64,000 nt of DNA from Staphylococcus equorum (GCF_029024965.1 NZ_CP118982.1:2480001-2544000), one strand, 5' to 3'; positions 1-10,660 are shown, counted from the first letter of the stretch. Numbers and translations are program-made. The notes: generated by a model from the sequence alone, not told the origin.

Positions 1-12
1 AAAACGACAAAT

Positions 13-52
13 AAAAAAGACAAGTACTCAATACACGATTGATTACTTGTCT
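13..52 (-). terminator. Terminator downstream of tRNA-Ser
   Basis: An inverted repeat (AGACAAGTA at 18-26 with TACTTGTCT at 44-52) is followed on the minus strand by a T-rich run. It sits just after the tRNA gene and probably ends its transcript, and perhaps that of gltD reading through the tRNA. Confidence 0.6.
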
Positions 53-85
53 ACTCTATTTATTAGTCTTAGTTTTATAATATTA

Positions 86-178
86 TGGCGGAGGAAGAGG
101 GATTCGAACCCCCGCGGGCCGTTAAGCCCCTGTCGGTTTTCAAGACCGATCCCTTCAGCCGGGCTTGGGTATTCCTCC
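86..178 (-). tRNA. tRNA-Ser (anticodon UGA)
   Basis: Read on the minus strand this is a 93-nt type II tRNA. The acceptor stem GGAGGAA pairs with TTCCTCC, followed by discriminator G and an encoded CCA. The anticodon stem-loop carries TGA in the loop CTTGAAA, so it decodes UCA/UCG-type serine codons. A long variable arm and the T-loop GGTTCGAATCC are visible. It lies 60 bp downstream of gltD on the same strand. Confidence 0.95.
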
Positions 179-238
179 AAATAAATACATTATTTATAAT
201 ATTATAGCCCGTTTCAAAAGTCAATTAAAATTTCAGCA

Positions 239-1702
239 CTATACCAACGCTTTTTCTTTTAAGTAAGCATCTACTGAATCTGCTACAGCTCTTCCTTCTT
301 GAATAGCCCAAACCACAAGGCTCTGCCCCCTTCTCGCATCGCCCGCTGCAAATATATGTGGTTGATTCGTTCTGAAATCTTTATTATCAGCCACAATTTT
401 ATTACGTTTGGTTTGAATATCGAAAGCATGAGGCACGGTCGTTTCTGTACCGACAAAACCGATAGACAATAAGACTAGGTCTGCTGGCCAGTGACGTTCT
501 GTACCATCCACCACGACCATGCCATCTTCTGTTTCTTCAAGTATTTGAGTATAAACACCTTTTACATTGCCGATACGATCAACATCGTAACGCATCGTCT
601 GTACGCCATATGCACGTGGTTCAAAACCAAAACGCGACTCATATTCTTTATGCGCGTAGTCCATCTTGAATACAGGCATTGCTAATGGCCAGTATGTGTT
701 CTCATCAAATGTAATCTCTTCTGGCTGCTTTGTGTATTTATTAAATTGAACGATAGACTTACAATTTTCACGCAGTGCTGTCGCTACACAGTCAGCACCT
801 GTATCACCAGCACCAATCACAATAACATTTTTCCCTTTAGCCGAAATTTCAGGTTCGTTAATTTCTCCATTTAAAAATTGCCCTTGTTCAGTTAAATAAT
901 CCATTGCAAAGTGAATTCCAAATCCCATGCGCCCTTCCAATGGTAAATCTCTCGCATTTTGTGAACCTGTACAAAGTATAATTGCATCGTGTCGTTCATT
1001 TAATTCATCACGACTCACGTCTACACCAATTTCTGTATCTGTCATAAACTCAATACCTGATTGTTTCATCACTTCAATTCTACGACGTACGACATCTTTA
1101 TCTAATTTCATATTAGGAATACCATACATTAGAAGCCCACCCGCTTCATGTGCACGTTCATATACTGTTACTTTGTATCCTAGTTTATTTAATTCATCTG
1201 CCGCTGTCAACCCAGCTGGACCACTGCCGACGATTGCTACTGTTTCAGATTGACGTTGCTTAGGCTTTGTTGGTTTAACCCAGCCATTTTCATAAGCTTC
1301 ATCAATAATAGTGCGCTCAATACCTTTGATAGCCACAGATTCACGATTAATTTTCATCACACATGAATGTTCGCAAGGCGCAGGACAAACGCGCCCCGTA
1401 AATTCTGGAAAGTTATTTGTCTCGCTCAAGCGTTCATATGCTGTTTTAAAATCTTTTCTATAAACGAGATCATTCCATTCCGGAATATAATTCCCAATGG
1501 GGCAACCAATTGTTTCTTTTCCATGAGGTTCTCCCGTTTGGCAAAACGGGGTCCCACAATCCATACAACGTGCACCTTGTTCTGCTGCTTCATCTTTCGT
1601 AAACCTCTGTTGAAAGGCATCGTGATTACTTATACGTTCAACCAATGACAATTCATCTAATTGCTGTTTGTCATAATTCATAAATCCTTTGAATTCGCCC
1701 AT
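239..1702 (-). CDS. gltD: Glutamate synthase (NADPH) small subunit
   Basis: Beta subunit of the NADPH-dependent glutamate synthase (GOGAT). It oxidises NADPH and passes electrons to GltB, which makes two glutamates from glutamine and 2-oxoglutarate. The 487-residue length is normal. Cysteines at 46, 49, 54 and 67 and at 106, 110 and 114 form the N-terminal Fe-S region. A dinucleotide-binding GSGPAG follows at about 159-164, with a second GAGDTG fold near residue 300 for NADPH. The ATG at 1702 has a GGGGG ribosome site. It lies 19 bp after gltB and is surely cotranscribed with it. Confidence 0.96.
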   Translation of the reverse strand: MGEFKGFMNYDKQQLDELSLVERISNHDAFQQRFTKDEAAEQGARCMDCGTPFCQTGEPHGKETIGCPIGNYIPEWNDLVYRKDFKTAYERLSETNNFPEFTGRVCPAPCEHSCVMKINRESVAIKGIERTIIDEAYENGWVKPTKPKQRQSETVAIVGSGPAGLTAADELNKLGYKVTVYERAHEAGGLLMYGIPNMKLDKDVVRRRIEVMKQSGIEFMTDTEIGVDVSRDELNERHDAIILCTGSQNARDLPLEGRMGFGIHFAMDYLTEQGQFLNGEINEPEISAKGKNVIVIGAGDTGADCVATALRENCKSIVQFNKYTKQPEEITFDENTYWPLAMPVFKMDYAHKEYESRFGFEPRAYGVQTMRYDVDRIGNVKGVYTQILEETEDGMVVVDGTERHWPADLVLLSIGFVGTETTVPHAFDIQTKRNKIVADNKDFRTNQPHIFAAGDARRGQSLVVWAIQEGRAVADSVDAYLKEKALV

Positions 1703-1721
1703 GACAAATCCCCCTTTATGG

Positions 1722-4700
1722 TTAATATACCGCAGTCTGCTGTTGTTCTGATGCTAAGCTTGTACGTTTATCATTAAATGCATTCAACAAAGCTTCATCT
1801 AACTCACTCGAATCACGTTTTTGTAATTCTATTTTTTGCATCATCAATTTATAATCTTTCGGAACTACTTTGACTACTTTGTGTGCCACATTTTCAAAAT
1901 CATTTAAAATAGCTTGTGCTTTTGTGCTCTGTGTATATTTAACATGAGCTTGTAGCATATCGTTCAAAATTTCACGCTCTGCTTTTACACTAATCGTATC
2001 GAAATCCAGACTATCTAATTTATGTTCTTTTTTAAAAGCTTCAACGTCTGATGGGAAAATGTAACTCACACCACCACTCATACCTTGGCCAAAGTTTTTA
2101 CCTACATCTCCAAGTATAACGACACGTCCGCCAGTCATATATTCAAGCCCGTGGTCGCCAATACCTTCGACAACTGCTTGCACACCACTATTACGGATAC
2201 AGAAACGTTCTCCTGCCTTACCATTAATGTACGCTTTACCATGTGATGCACCGTAAAAACAAACATTACCAATAATAATTTCATTCTCACGGTGTTTATT
2301 CGGCGCTTTCACAATAATCTTACCGCCAGATAACCCTTTACCAACGTAATCATTTGAATCACCTGTATGATGTATCGTTAATCCACTAGGCGTATATGCC
2401 GCTAAGCTTTGTCCACCATGACCCTGTGTTTGTGCATAAATCGTATCTTCAGGTAAACCTTCAGGTCCATGAATCTTAGTAATTGCACTACCAGTGATCA
2501 CACCTACATCTCTTTGTTCATTTTTCAATTTATATTTACTTGTAAATGCTTCACCTTTTTCAATAGCCGTTCGTGCGTCAGGATACAATCTTGTTAAATC
2601 AAATCCTTCATCAAGATGATGATTTTGTTTTATTTTATTAAATCTGTCACCTTCATGTTGATACAACAACGCTTCAACATTCATAGTAGCTGCTTTAGAG
2701 CGACGTGTTGATAACTGGCTACTTCGTTGTAATAAATCCGTTCTCCCTACTAATTCATCGACTGATTTCAAACCGAGTTCAGCTAATATTTCTCTTACTT
2801 CTTCCGCTACAAAATGCATGAAGTTAACTACATGGTCTGCTCTGCCATTGAATAACGCGCGTAGATCTTGGTTCTGTGTAGCGATACCTACTGGACATGT
2901 GTCTTTATGACATACACGCATCATAATACATCCCATAACTACTAATGGTGCAGTGGCAAAACCAAATTCTTCAGCACCTAACGCACATGCGTAAGCGACA
3001 TCTTTACCTGTAAGTAGTTTGCCATCTGTTTCCACTTTCACTCTTGATCTTAAGCCGTTCATCATTAAAGTTTGATGCGTCTCTGATAGTCCAATTTCCC
3101 ATGGCACGCCTGCATGTTGAATGCTTGTTTTAGGTGATGCACCTGTACCACCATCGTAGCCACTGATTACGATTTTATCAGCGTATGCTTTCGCGACACC
3201 TGCCGCAATCGTACCGACACCTGTTTTAGAGACAAGTTTCACTGTAATATTTGCATCTTTATTGGCATTTTTTAAATCGTGGATTAATTGTGCTAAATCT
3301 TCTATTGAATAAATATCGTGATGTGGCGGTGGTGATATTAAGCCAATACCTGGTGTAGAACCCCTTACTTCCGCAATCCACGGATATACTTTCGTACCTG
3401 GTAATTGTCCGCCTTCCCCTGGTTTAGCGCCTTGCGCAACTTTAATTTGTATTTCTTTTGCATGTTGTAAGTAATCACTCGTTACTCCAAAGCGACCTGA
3501 AGCAACTTGTTTAATAGCACTTGAACGATTTCTACCTGCTTCATCTATCACAAAACGTTCAGGATTTTCGCCGCCTTCACCACTATTACTTTTACCGCCC
3601 ATTTGATTCATTGCTTCTGCAAGCGTTTGATGTGCCTCTTCTGAAATCGAACCATAACTCATCGCTCCAGTATTGAAACGTTGCACAATATTACTCGCAG
3701 GTTCAACTTTATCGATATCTATGGATTTCTGCTTTTTAAATTCCATCAAATGGCGAATATGATCTGTGCGCTTGTGATTAACTTCATTTGAAAATGCTTT
3801 GAATTTTTCATAATCATTTAAGCGACATGCATGTTGTAATAAGTGTATCGAAGTTGGATTAAACGCGTGATGTTGCCCTTGTTTGCGCCATTGGAACGTA
3901 CTACCTGATTCAATGTACTCACTCTCAGGTGTTTGTCTCGCTTTATTTTCTTTATCAATTAACTCCATCGTTATCCCAGATAATTTCGACTGGGTGCCAG
4001 TAAAATATTTGTCTACAATTTCATTTGAAAGTCCTACAGCTTCAAATATCTGTGCCCCTTGATAACTTTGAACTGTAGAAATACCCATCTTAGCCATTAC
4101 TTTGATGACACCTTCAGACAAGGTATGTGTGTAGGTTTGAACATTTTCATAAATATCCCCTTCTAAACGTTGGCTCAAGACCAATTGTTCAATCGTACGT
4201 TGTGCTAAATAGGGTACTACCGCATTCGCACCATAACCTAATAAGCATGCAACGTGATGTACCTCTCTCGTTTCGCCCGACAAAGCAACAATACTCGTAC
4301 GCATGCGTAGACCTTCTCGGATAAGCAATTGATGAATATGACTCACCGCAAGCAATATCGGCATGGCATAACCATTTTCCGTTACAAGTGTACGATCATC
4401 TAATACTAAAATTTCACTACCTTCTTTAACAGCAAGTATTGCTTTACCCCCTAAAGCGTCTAATGCTGCTTCTAAATCATCTTTATAAACAGTTGATAGA
4501 TGTCTTACATTAAATCTACTCTGCTCAATTTCCTCAAGTTGCGCTTCTGTCATCACAGGACGTTTCAATTGAATTCTATTCAATACGTCCGCATCAGGGT
4601 TTAACAAATTCCCTTCACTGCCTAAATAAGCTAACTCACTTGTGACAATTTTTTCCCGATAAGCGTCAATAGGTGGATTCGTTACTTGAGCAAATAATTG

Positions 4701-6221
4701 CTTGAAATAATTAAAAAGTGTTTCATTTTTTTCATTTAATACCGCGATAGGTACATCATAACCCATTGCTCCGATTGGATCTTTTTTATTTTCAACCAGT
4801 TCTGTCATGTATTTATCCATTTCTTCCTTTGTATAGACAAATTGTTTTTGCAATCGATTCAATGTTGCACTATCCCACTCGGATGATTTATACGTCACAT
4901 TTTCTAAATCCAAATCTACTTTAAAATCATTTAACCAACTTTCATAAGGTAGTTCGTCTGCGATGTTTGCTTTTAACTCATTATTTTCAATCACTTTATG
5001 TTGGTTAAAATCAACAAGTAATAGCTTTCCAGGATTCAACTGACCTTTAAAAGCAACATTCTTTTCGGGTACATCAACTACACCAACTTCAGATGAAAAA
5101 ACAATGTAATTATCTTTTGTTATTGTGTAACGTCCTGGTCTTAAGCCATTTCTATCAGTTAAAGCACCAATCTTGTCTCCATTACAAAATGAAATCATCG
5201 TCGGTCCATCCCATGGTTCCATTAAATAACTATAAAACTCATAGAAAGCACGTACATTCGCATCATTGGCTTTGTTATATAACCAAGGCTCTGGAATCAT
5301 GAGCATCGCTGCTCTTTCAGGCTCCATAGCTAACGATAAAAATTCTAAAGCGTTATCGACTATAGCCGAGTCACTGCCATCTTCATCAATAATTTCTTTC
5401 ACCTTGTCCTTTTCGTCACCAAAAATAGTCGTGATCAGCTCATCTTGTCTAGCGCGCATCCAGTTTACATTACCTTTAATTGTATTAATCTCACCGTTAT
5501 GCATGAGTAATCTATTAGGATGTGCACGTTTCCAACTCGGAAAAGTATTTGTACTGAAACGCGAATGAACAAGTCCTAATTTCGAAACATAAGATTCATG
5601 GTTCAAATCTTGATATAAAGCCTTGATTTGATCTGACCGCAACCATCCTTTATATACGATTGTTCTGTTTGACAGACTTGTAAAATATAAATCTAGCTGT
5701 TGCTGATTCGCATAATTTTCAATTTGTTTTCGAGCTAAAAACAATTTACGTTCTACATGTGAAACATCATTTAATGACACGAATACTTGTTGAATAAAAG
5801 GCATTGTATCGGCAACATGTGAAGCAATTGCATTGATGTCTACAGGTACATCTCTATAACCAATTACACTTAAACCTTCCGCTTCAAAGTGTGCATTAAA
5901 CTGCGCCTCGTGCTGAGAACCTGCAATTTGTTCATTTGTAAAAAACATTCCAACGGCATATTGACCTTCTCCAGGCAAATCAAAGTCAGTTTGTTTTGAA
6001 AAATAATCGTATGGCACTTCGGTCATAATCCCTGCACCATCACCTGTCACACTGTCCGCACCAAGACCGCCACGGTGATCTAACCTACGTAGCATCTCCA
6101 ATGATTTTTCGACTATAGCATGGTTCCTTTTATTATCCATATTGGCATAAAAGCCAATACCACATGCATCATGTTCCTCGCGACTATCATATAAGCCAAT
6201 TTTCTGATTGTATTCGAGCAT
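1722..6221 (-). CDS. gltB: Glutamate synthase large subunit
   Basis: Alpha subunit of GOGAT, 1499 residues. The N-terminal class II glutaminase begins after a short propeptide, with the nucleophile Cys20 in HDACGIGF. The central and FMN-binding synthase domains contain GGTGASPKTS, followed by a CxxxxxC-type 3Fe-4S cluster region (VCHKDTCPVG). The C-terminal glycine-rich beta-helix completes the enzyme. The frame is open further upstream, but the ATG at 6221 has a GAGGTG ribosome site and puts Cys20 at the expected depth, so I use it. Ammonia released by the glutaminase channels to 2-oxoglutarate. The gene is divergent from gltC, its likely activator. Confidence 0.96.
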   Translation of the reverse strand: MLEYNQKIGLYDSREEHDACGIGFYANMDNKRNHAIVEKSLEMLRRLDHRGGLGADSVTGDGAGIMTEVPYDYFSKQTDFDLPGEGQYAVGMFFTNEQIAGSQHEAQFNAHFEAEGLSVIGYRDVPVDINAIASHVADTMPFIQQVFVSLNDVSHVERKLFLARKQIENYANQQQLDLYFTSLSNRTIVYKGWLRSDQIKALYQDLNHESYVSKLGLVHSRFSTNTFPSWKRAHPNRLLMHNGEINTIKGNVNWMRARQDELITTIFGDEKDKVKEIIDEDGSDSAIVDNALEFLSLAMEPERAAMLMIPEPWLYNKANDANVRAFYEFYSYLMEPWDGPTMISFCNGDKIGALTDRNGLRPGRYTITKDNYIVFSSEVGVVDVPEKNVAFKGQLNPGKLLLVDFNQHKVIENNELKANIADELPYESWLNDFKVDLDLENVTYKSSEWDSATLNRLQKQFVYTKEEMDKYMTELVENKKDPIGAMGYDVPIAVLNEKNETLFNYFKQLFAQVTNPPIDAYREKIVTSELAYLGSEGNLLNPDADVLNRIQLKRPVMTEAQLEEIEQSRFNVRHLSTVYKDDLEAALDALGGKAILAVKEGSEILVLDDRTLVTENGYAMPILLAVSHIHQLLIREGLRMRTSIVALSGETREVHHVACLLGYGANAVVPYLAQRTIEQLVLSQRLEGDIYENVQTYTHTLSEGVIKVMAKMGISTVQSYQGAQIFEAVGLSNEIVDKYFTGTQSKLSGITMELIDKENKARQTPESEYIESGSTFQWRKQGQHHAFNPTSIHLLQHACRLNDYEKFKAFSNEVNHKRTDHIRHLMEFKKQKSIDIDKVEPASNIVQRFNTGAMSYGSISEEAHQTLAEAMNQMGGKSNSGEGGENPERFVIDEAGRNRSSAIKQVASGRFGVTSDYLQHAKEIQIKVAQGAKPGEGGQLPGTKVYPWIAEVRGSTPGIGLISPPPHHDIYSIEDLAQLIHDLKNANKDANITVKLVSKTGVGTIAAGVAKAYADKIVISGYDGGTGASPKTSIQHAGVPWEIGLSETHQTLMMNGLRSRVKVETDGKLLTGKDVAYACALGAEEFGFATAPLVVMGCIMMRVCHKDTCPVGIATQNQDLRALFNGRADHVVNFMHFVAEEVREILAELGLKSVDELVGRTDLLQRSSQLSTRRSKAATMNVEALLYQHEGDRFNKIKQNHHLDEGFDLTRLYPDARTAIEKGEAFTSKYKLKNEQRDVGVITGSAITKIHGPEGLPEDTIYAQTQGHGGQSLAAYTPSGLTIHHTGDSNDYVGKGLSGGKIIVKAPNKHRENEIIIGNVCFYGASHGKAYINGKAGERFCIRNSGVQAVVEGIGDHGLEYMTGGRVVILGDVGKNFGQGMSGGVSYIFPSDVEAFKKEHKLDSLDFDTISVKAEREILNDMLQAHVKYTQSTKAQAILNDFENVAHKVVKVVPKDYKLMMQKIELQKRDSSELDEALLNAFNDKRTSLASEQQQTAVY

Positions 6222-6240
6222 GATCTTCACCTCTTTTTCA

Positions 6241-6255
6241 AAAATTCTGAATATT
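6241..6255 (-). promoter_or_regulatory. CodY-like box in the gltB leader
   Basis: The 15-mer AAAATTCTGAATATT matches the palindromic CodY consensus AATTTTCWGAAAATT at 12 of 15 positions. It sits just upstream of the gltB ribosome site, where repressor binding would block transcription. Three mismatches is a marginal match, so this is a candidate only. Confidence 0.35.
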
Positions 6256-6358
6256 AAATTAGTAAGTAAACTATATAGTAGTTGATCAATCTGTTCAATA
6301 TATAAAATAGATGATATTATTCTATTTATTAGAACATTTTTGAATTTGGGGGGATACA

Positions 6359-7246
6359 ATGGAAATCAAACAACTAAAATACTTTATAGAAGTCGCAAAA
6401 AGAGAGCATTTATCAGAAGCTGCACTTGAATTGGAAATTGCACAATCTGCAATAAGTCGTCAAATAACGCAACTCGAAAAAGAATTACAAGTTAAATTAT
6501 TTAATAGAGAAGGACGTAATATTTATCTAACTGATGAAGGAAAGCAATTATTTTCAGAAGCAACTAAAATTATAGATCAATTCGACGAAACTGTCCGTTT
6601 ATTTCACAAACAATCAGAGTCTAATCATTTTATAATTCGTATTGGTTATGTTGAAAGTTATATCTCACAAGTACTCACGCTATTAATACAATCTTTCGAA
6701 AACCAAAGCGATTCAATTGTCGAACCTATTCTAATGGAAGAGAGTGAAATTTTAAATGCTTTAACTACTGATCAAATCGATATTGCATTTACCGATCTAT
6801 CAAATGACATCAAACAAAATCGCGAACTAAAAGTAAATGCTTTGTTCGAGGAAAACTACCACATCTATGCCCCTAAAGATGCACCAATTACTATGGCAAC
6901 CCATCCGCCTCTAGTCCAGTTTTCGAACAAAACAATTTATGAGCTTTATCCATTACCCTCGCATATCAAGCAAACACTAGCCAATATTGTAATAAAACCT
7001 ATACGTACCATCACCCATCCACAACTCGCACAATACATTTTAAATAAAGAGCGCGGATATATTATTGCAGCTTCCTATCACCTACTAGATAAGAATCCTG
7101 ATAAATGGGTGGACATCTCCCTTGGGCACACAGAGCTAAAACGCACAATTTGTAGTGTGATGCGCCAAGATAATCGTAAAAATGACATTCGCTTAATGCT
7201 TTCAATGATCGATCAATTGTTGAGTCGCAGTACAACATATCACTAA
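6359..7246 (+). CDS. gltC: LysR-type activator of glutamate synthase
   Basis: A 295-residue LysR-family regulator with an N-terminal winged helix-turn-helix (about residues 1-60, including AQSAISRQITQLEKEL) and a C-terminal effector-binding fold. It is transcribed divergently from gltB across a 137-bp shared control region, the classic GltC arrangement of Bacillus and Staphylococcus, where GltC activates gltBD according to 2-oxoglutarate and glutamate levels. The ATG at 6359 follows a GGGGGG ribosome site. The assignment rests on family plus position. Confidence 0.88.
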   Translation: MEIKQLKYFIEVAKREHLSEAALELEIAQSAISRQITQLEKELQVKLFNREGRNIYLTDEGKQLFSEATKIIDQFDETVRLFHKQSESNHFIIRIGYVESYISQVLTLLIQSFENQSDSIVEPILMEESEILNALTTDQIDIAFTDLSNDIKQNRELKVNALFEENYHIYAPKDAPITMATHPPLVQFSNKTIYELYPLPSHIKQTLANIVIKPIRTITHPQLAQYILNKERGYIIAASYHLLDKNPDKWVDISLGHTELKRTICSVMRQDNRKNDIRLMLSMIDQLLSRSTTYH

Positions 7247-7340
7247 TCCAAAATTTATCCGCAAACCTATAAATCGTTGAATTCAACATATGAGACGCGT
7301 ATAATCGCATTGTCTATAAAGAGAGGATTGAAATAGAGCG

Positions 7341-8453
7341 ATGCCAATCAAAACACTACTTAAACGCCCTTTCAATTGGGTATTATTGTTGTTTTGCATC
7401 ATATTTATTGGGTTGTTTATTTTCACATTTGTAAATGCTAAGTTTTACGATACACCTATTGGTCAAATTACAAATATTGAAAATAAATCTACATCTAAAA
7501 CCATGGATGACCATCATAATAAAGATATAAAACATACAGAAACATTGAAACTTACAATTTTAAATGGAAAATTCGAAGGTCAAACTGCAGCGATTCCACA
7601 CGAATATTATGAATCTCAAGCAGATAGTGAAAAATTTTCTGAAAACAATAAAGTTTTGCTACATATCGATAAATATCCAAATGATGCATATATATTAGAG
7701 AAAAAGCGTGATAGCCTCGTAGTAGCCATGACAGGTTTATTTTTATTAACTGTACTACTTGTAGGTAGGAAAATCGGACTTCAATCCATTTTATCTTTGG
7801 CAATTAACACAGCCGTCGTCATTCTAGCGATTTATATTTATAACCAATTTCATATTATGACTTTATTCAGTCTAATGAGTATTGGAGTTATCATATCTAC
7901 TATATTAACCTTACTGCTAGTTACTGGTTGGCAATGGCGGACACTCATTACTATTGTCAGTACCTTGCTTGGTACATTTATATGCGTTGGGTTAACACAA
8001 TTAGTAATTCAAATAACTGGTGGCGAAGGCTTAAAATTTGAAACGATGAGTTTCTTAACATTACCACCTAAAGAAGTCTTTCTCGCATCGGTAATGATTG
8101 GATCACTCGGTGCAGTGATGGATGTCGCCATTACAATTGCAAGTGGGATGACTGAAATCCTACGTCGCACACCCAATATTAGTATGACGCGTTGGGCACT
8201 TGCCGGACGCAATATCGGCCAAGATATTATGGGAACGATGACCAACATTTTACTTTTCTCTTATTTATCTGGAAGCTTACCGATGTTACTTATTTATTTA
8301 AAAAATGCAAATACCATTACCTACACAATTTCTATGAATTGGTCATTAGAAATTTCCCGGGCAATTACAGGTGGTATTGGTATTGTCTTAACAATTCCTA
8401 TTACAATATTAATGATGCAAGTATGGTTCAAAATGCGAGGTGCTAAACAATGA
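7341..8453 (+). CDS. YibE/F family membrane protein
   Basis: A 370-residue integral membrane protein. After a first transmembrane helix (about 15-35) comes an extracellular stretch of roughly 90 residues, then about seven further helices. The segment around LGAVMDVAITIASGMTEI is the conserved YibE/F signature. The next gene overlaps it by 4 bp (ATGA) and encodes a second YibE/F protein, so the two probably work as a pair. Their transport or signalling role is not established. The ribosome site is modest (GAGAGGATTG further upstream). Confidence 0.8.
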   Translation: MPIKTLLKRPFNWVLLLFCIIFIGLFIFTFVNAKFYDTPIGQITNIENKSTSKTMDDHHNKDIKHTETLKLTILNGKFEGQTAAIPHEYYESQADSEKFSENNKVLLHIDKYPNDAYILEKKRDSLVVAMTGLFLLTVLLVGRKIGLQSILSLAINTAVVILAIYIYNQFHIMTLFSLMSIGVIISTILTLLLVTGWQWRTLITIVSTLLGTFICVGLTQLVIQITGGEGLKFETMSFLTLPPKEVFLASVMIGSLGAVMDVAITIASGMTEILRRTPNISMTRWALAGRNIGQDIMGTMTNILLFSYLSGSLPMLLIYLKNANTITYTISMNWSLEISRAITGGIGIVLTIPITILMMQVWFKMRGAKQ

Positions 8454-9235
8454 GTGCAATAACAATTTTAGGTATCATACTGTTCATACTTATGCTTATT
8501 TTTGGTGGTAAAAAAGGACTCATCTCTTATCTGACATTATTCTTAAACTTTGTCATTCTATTAATAAGCTTGGTTATCATTATGTTTGGTGCGCCAATTT
8601 ACCTTGTAACCTTAGTATTTTGTATCGTTATCGCAGCGTGTAATCTATTTGTACTTAATAGTTATAATACCAAGACACAAGCAGCTTTTTACGCAACAAT
8701 TCTAACAACGGTAATCTTGATTGCTGCCATCTACTTGTCTGTATCTATTGGTAACCTACAAGGATTCACAACTGAGCAACAAGATGAAACGTACATTTTC
8801 TCTATGAATATCGGTATAGACATGGTTAAATTCATGGTCTTCACCATAGTACTTGCTGTCATTGCTGCAGTTATTGATTTAGCTATTACAATTAGTTCCC
8901 CCATGTACGAATTAAGTGAGACCAACCCTGATTTAACTCAAAAAGAACTATTTCATTCAGGGATGCGTGTAGGAAGAGAAATCTTAGCCACATCAGCTAA
9001 TACAATTTATCTTGCTTATTTTGGAGGCCAACTCACATTATTTTTCTGGTTTTTCAAATTAAATTATTCGTTTGGTCACATTATCAACTCCAAAATATTT
9101 GCGCAAGAATTCATCTCTATTTTATTAGGAGGTATTGCAATTGCTATAAGTATCCCTATTACGGCTTGGCTATCCTCAATATTAATTAAAAAGGAACACA
9201 AAACAAATCCACCTACAACAAAAACAGTTGATTAA
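8450..9235 (+). CDS. YibE/F family membrane protein, second subunit
   Basis: A 261-residue membrane protein with about seven predicted helices. It carries the same YibE/F signature as its upstream partner (VIAAVIDLAITISSPMYELS) but lacks the large extracellular domain. Translation is probably coupled, because its ATG overlaps the preceding stop codon. The pair ends at a strong bidirectional terminator. The function is unknown. Confidence 0.8.
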   Translation: MSAITILGIILFILMLIFGGKKGLISYLTLFLNFVILLISLVIIMFGAPIYLVTLVFCIVIAACNLFVLNSYNTKTQAAFYATILTTVILIAAIYLSVSIGNLQGFTTEQQDETYIFSMNIGIDMVKFMVFTIVLAVIAAVIDLAITISSPMYELSETNPDLTQKELFHSGMRVGREILATSANTIYLAYFGGQLTLFFWFFKLNYSFGHIINSKIFAQEFISILLGGIAIAISIPITAWLSSILIKKEHKTNPPTTKTVD

Positions 9236-9240
9236 AATAA

Positions 9241-9280
9241 AAATCACTCACCTGCACTTATCAAAAGGTGAGTGATTTTT
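9241..9280. terminator. Bidirectional terminator
   Basis: A perfect 13-bp stem (AAATCACTCACCT with AGGTGAGTGATTT, 9241-9253 and 9266-9278) is flanked by A-rich and T-rich runs. It separates the converging YibE/F operon and amtB. Confidence 0.85.
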
Positions 9281-9306
9281 ATTTTACTTTTTATATTCTT
9301 AATTCA

Positions 9307-10551
9307 TTATAAACGCTTATTAAATTTGTTTATCTCTCCACTAAAATAAGCACTTTCTCCATGAACAACATAATCTAAGCCTTTTTCATCTTCAACTTTA
9401 TCCGTACCTAAAGCACTAAACAATTTTATTGTTTTTGCAATTAAAAATGTCATTGCACCACTAAAAATAACTGTTACGAATACCGCGACAAATTGTACCC
9501 AAACTGTTTGAAGCGTCCCACTATATAGCATTCCATCAACAATCTCGTTATTCACTTTATGAGATTGAAATACACCAGTTAAAATTGCACCGACAATGCC
9601 ACCAATACCATGTATACCAAATGCATCTAAAGCATCATTATATTGTAATTTTACTTTGATATAATTAATTGCAAAATAGCAACTAACACCGCCAATAAAT
9701 GCAATTACTATTGCACTCATATAGTTTACAAAACCAGCAGACGGCGTAATGGCTACTAAACCAGCTAACATTCCCGATAACATTCCTATCAAACTTGTTG
9801 TTTTTTTCATAAAATATTCCATAACAGACCAACCAAGTGAACCTGCACTTGCTGCGAGCACAGTATTCACGAAGGAGGTCATCGCAATATCATTAAAAGT
9901 TAAGGCACTGCCTACGTTAAAACCATACCAACCAACCCATACCAATATGCCACCTATTAGTGTAATTATAAGATTATGTGGTGGTCGTTTTTCAAAGTTT
10001 TTTCCTGCTCCTATCATAACCGCTAGTACAAGTCCTGATATACCTGATGTAATGTGAACTACTGTACCACCTGCATAATCTATTGCACCTAATTGATCTA
10101 TCCAACCACCACCCCACACCCAATGTGCAACTGGACTATAGACTATAATGACCCATAAAAACACAAAAATTAAATAAGGTATAAACTTCATTTTTTCTGC
10201 AATTGATCCTGACAAAATCGATACAGCAATTGTACAAAACATTAATTGGAATAACATGAAAAGTGCTAGAGGGATATGTGTAGCGATATCCGCTTGTGTA
10301 TTGAATCCAACTTCCTTTAAACCAAAATACGTAAAGCCGCCTAAAAATATCTCTCCAGAACCAAAACTCAGGCTAAAACCTAAAATAACCCATGCAAATG
10401 TCACAACAACAATTGCAGACATACTTTGCATAATTGTATTCAACACATTTTTAGATTGTACAAGCCCACCATAAAATAAACTCAACCCCGGTGTCATTAA
10501 CCAAACTAATAAGGTACACAAAAATAAAAACAAAACATCATTCATATTCAT
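9307..10551 (-). CDS. amtB: Ammonium transporter
   Basis: A 414-residue Amt/Rh-family channel of about eleven transmembrane helices that conducts ammonium/ammonia into the cell. Family hallmarks are visible: the N-terminal GLSLFYGGLVQSKN, the DYAGGTVVHITSG signature in the middle, and the conserved pore segment DAFGIHGIGGIVG. I choose the ATG at 10551 because AAGGAGTG lies eight bases upstream; the open frame extends a further 17 codons. No glnK follows. Its neighbourhood with gltBCD suggests shared nitrogen control. Confidence 0.93.
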   Translation of the reverse strand: MNMNDVLFLFLCTLLVWLMTPGLSLFYGGLVQSKNVLNTIMQSMSAIVVVTFAWVILGFSLSFGSGEIFLGGFTYFGLKEVGFNTQADIATHIPLALFMLFQLMFCTIAVSILSGSIAEKMKFIPYLIFVFLWVIIVYSPVAHWVWGGGWIDQLGAIDYAGGTVVHITSGISGLVLAVMIGAGKNFEKRPPHNLIITLIGGILVWVGWYGFNVGSALTFNDIAMTSFVNTVLAASAGSLGWSVMEYFMKKTTSLIGMLSGMLAGLVAITPSAGFVNYMSAIVIAFIGGVSCYFAINYIKVKLQYNDALDAFGIHGIGGIVGAILTGVFQSHKVNNEIVDGMLYSGTLQTVWVQFVAVFVTVIFSGAMTFLIAKTIKLFSALGTDKVEDEKGLDYVVHGESAYFSGEINKFNKRL

Positions 10552-10600
10552 CCAAATCACTCCTTTGGTCAAAATCATACCCCAGGCCAAAATGAATAGC

Positions 10601-10653
10601 AAAAATGCGTCGTGTAAATTAACACTATATGTTAAGTTACATGACGCATTTTT
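10601..10653 (-). terminator. Terminator of the NUDIX-GNAT gene
   Basis: A 17-nt stem (AAAAATGCGTCGTGTAA at 10601-10617 with its near-perfect complement at 10637-10653) lies immediately after the NUDIX-GNAT stop codon and upstream of amtB. Confidence 0.75.
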
Positions 10654-10660
10654 AAATTTA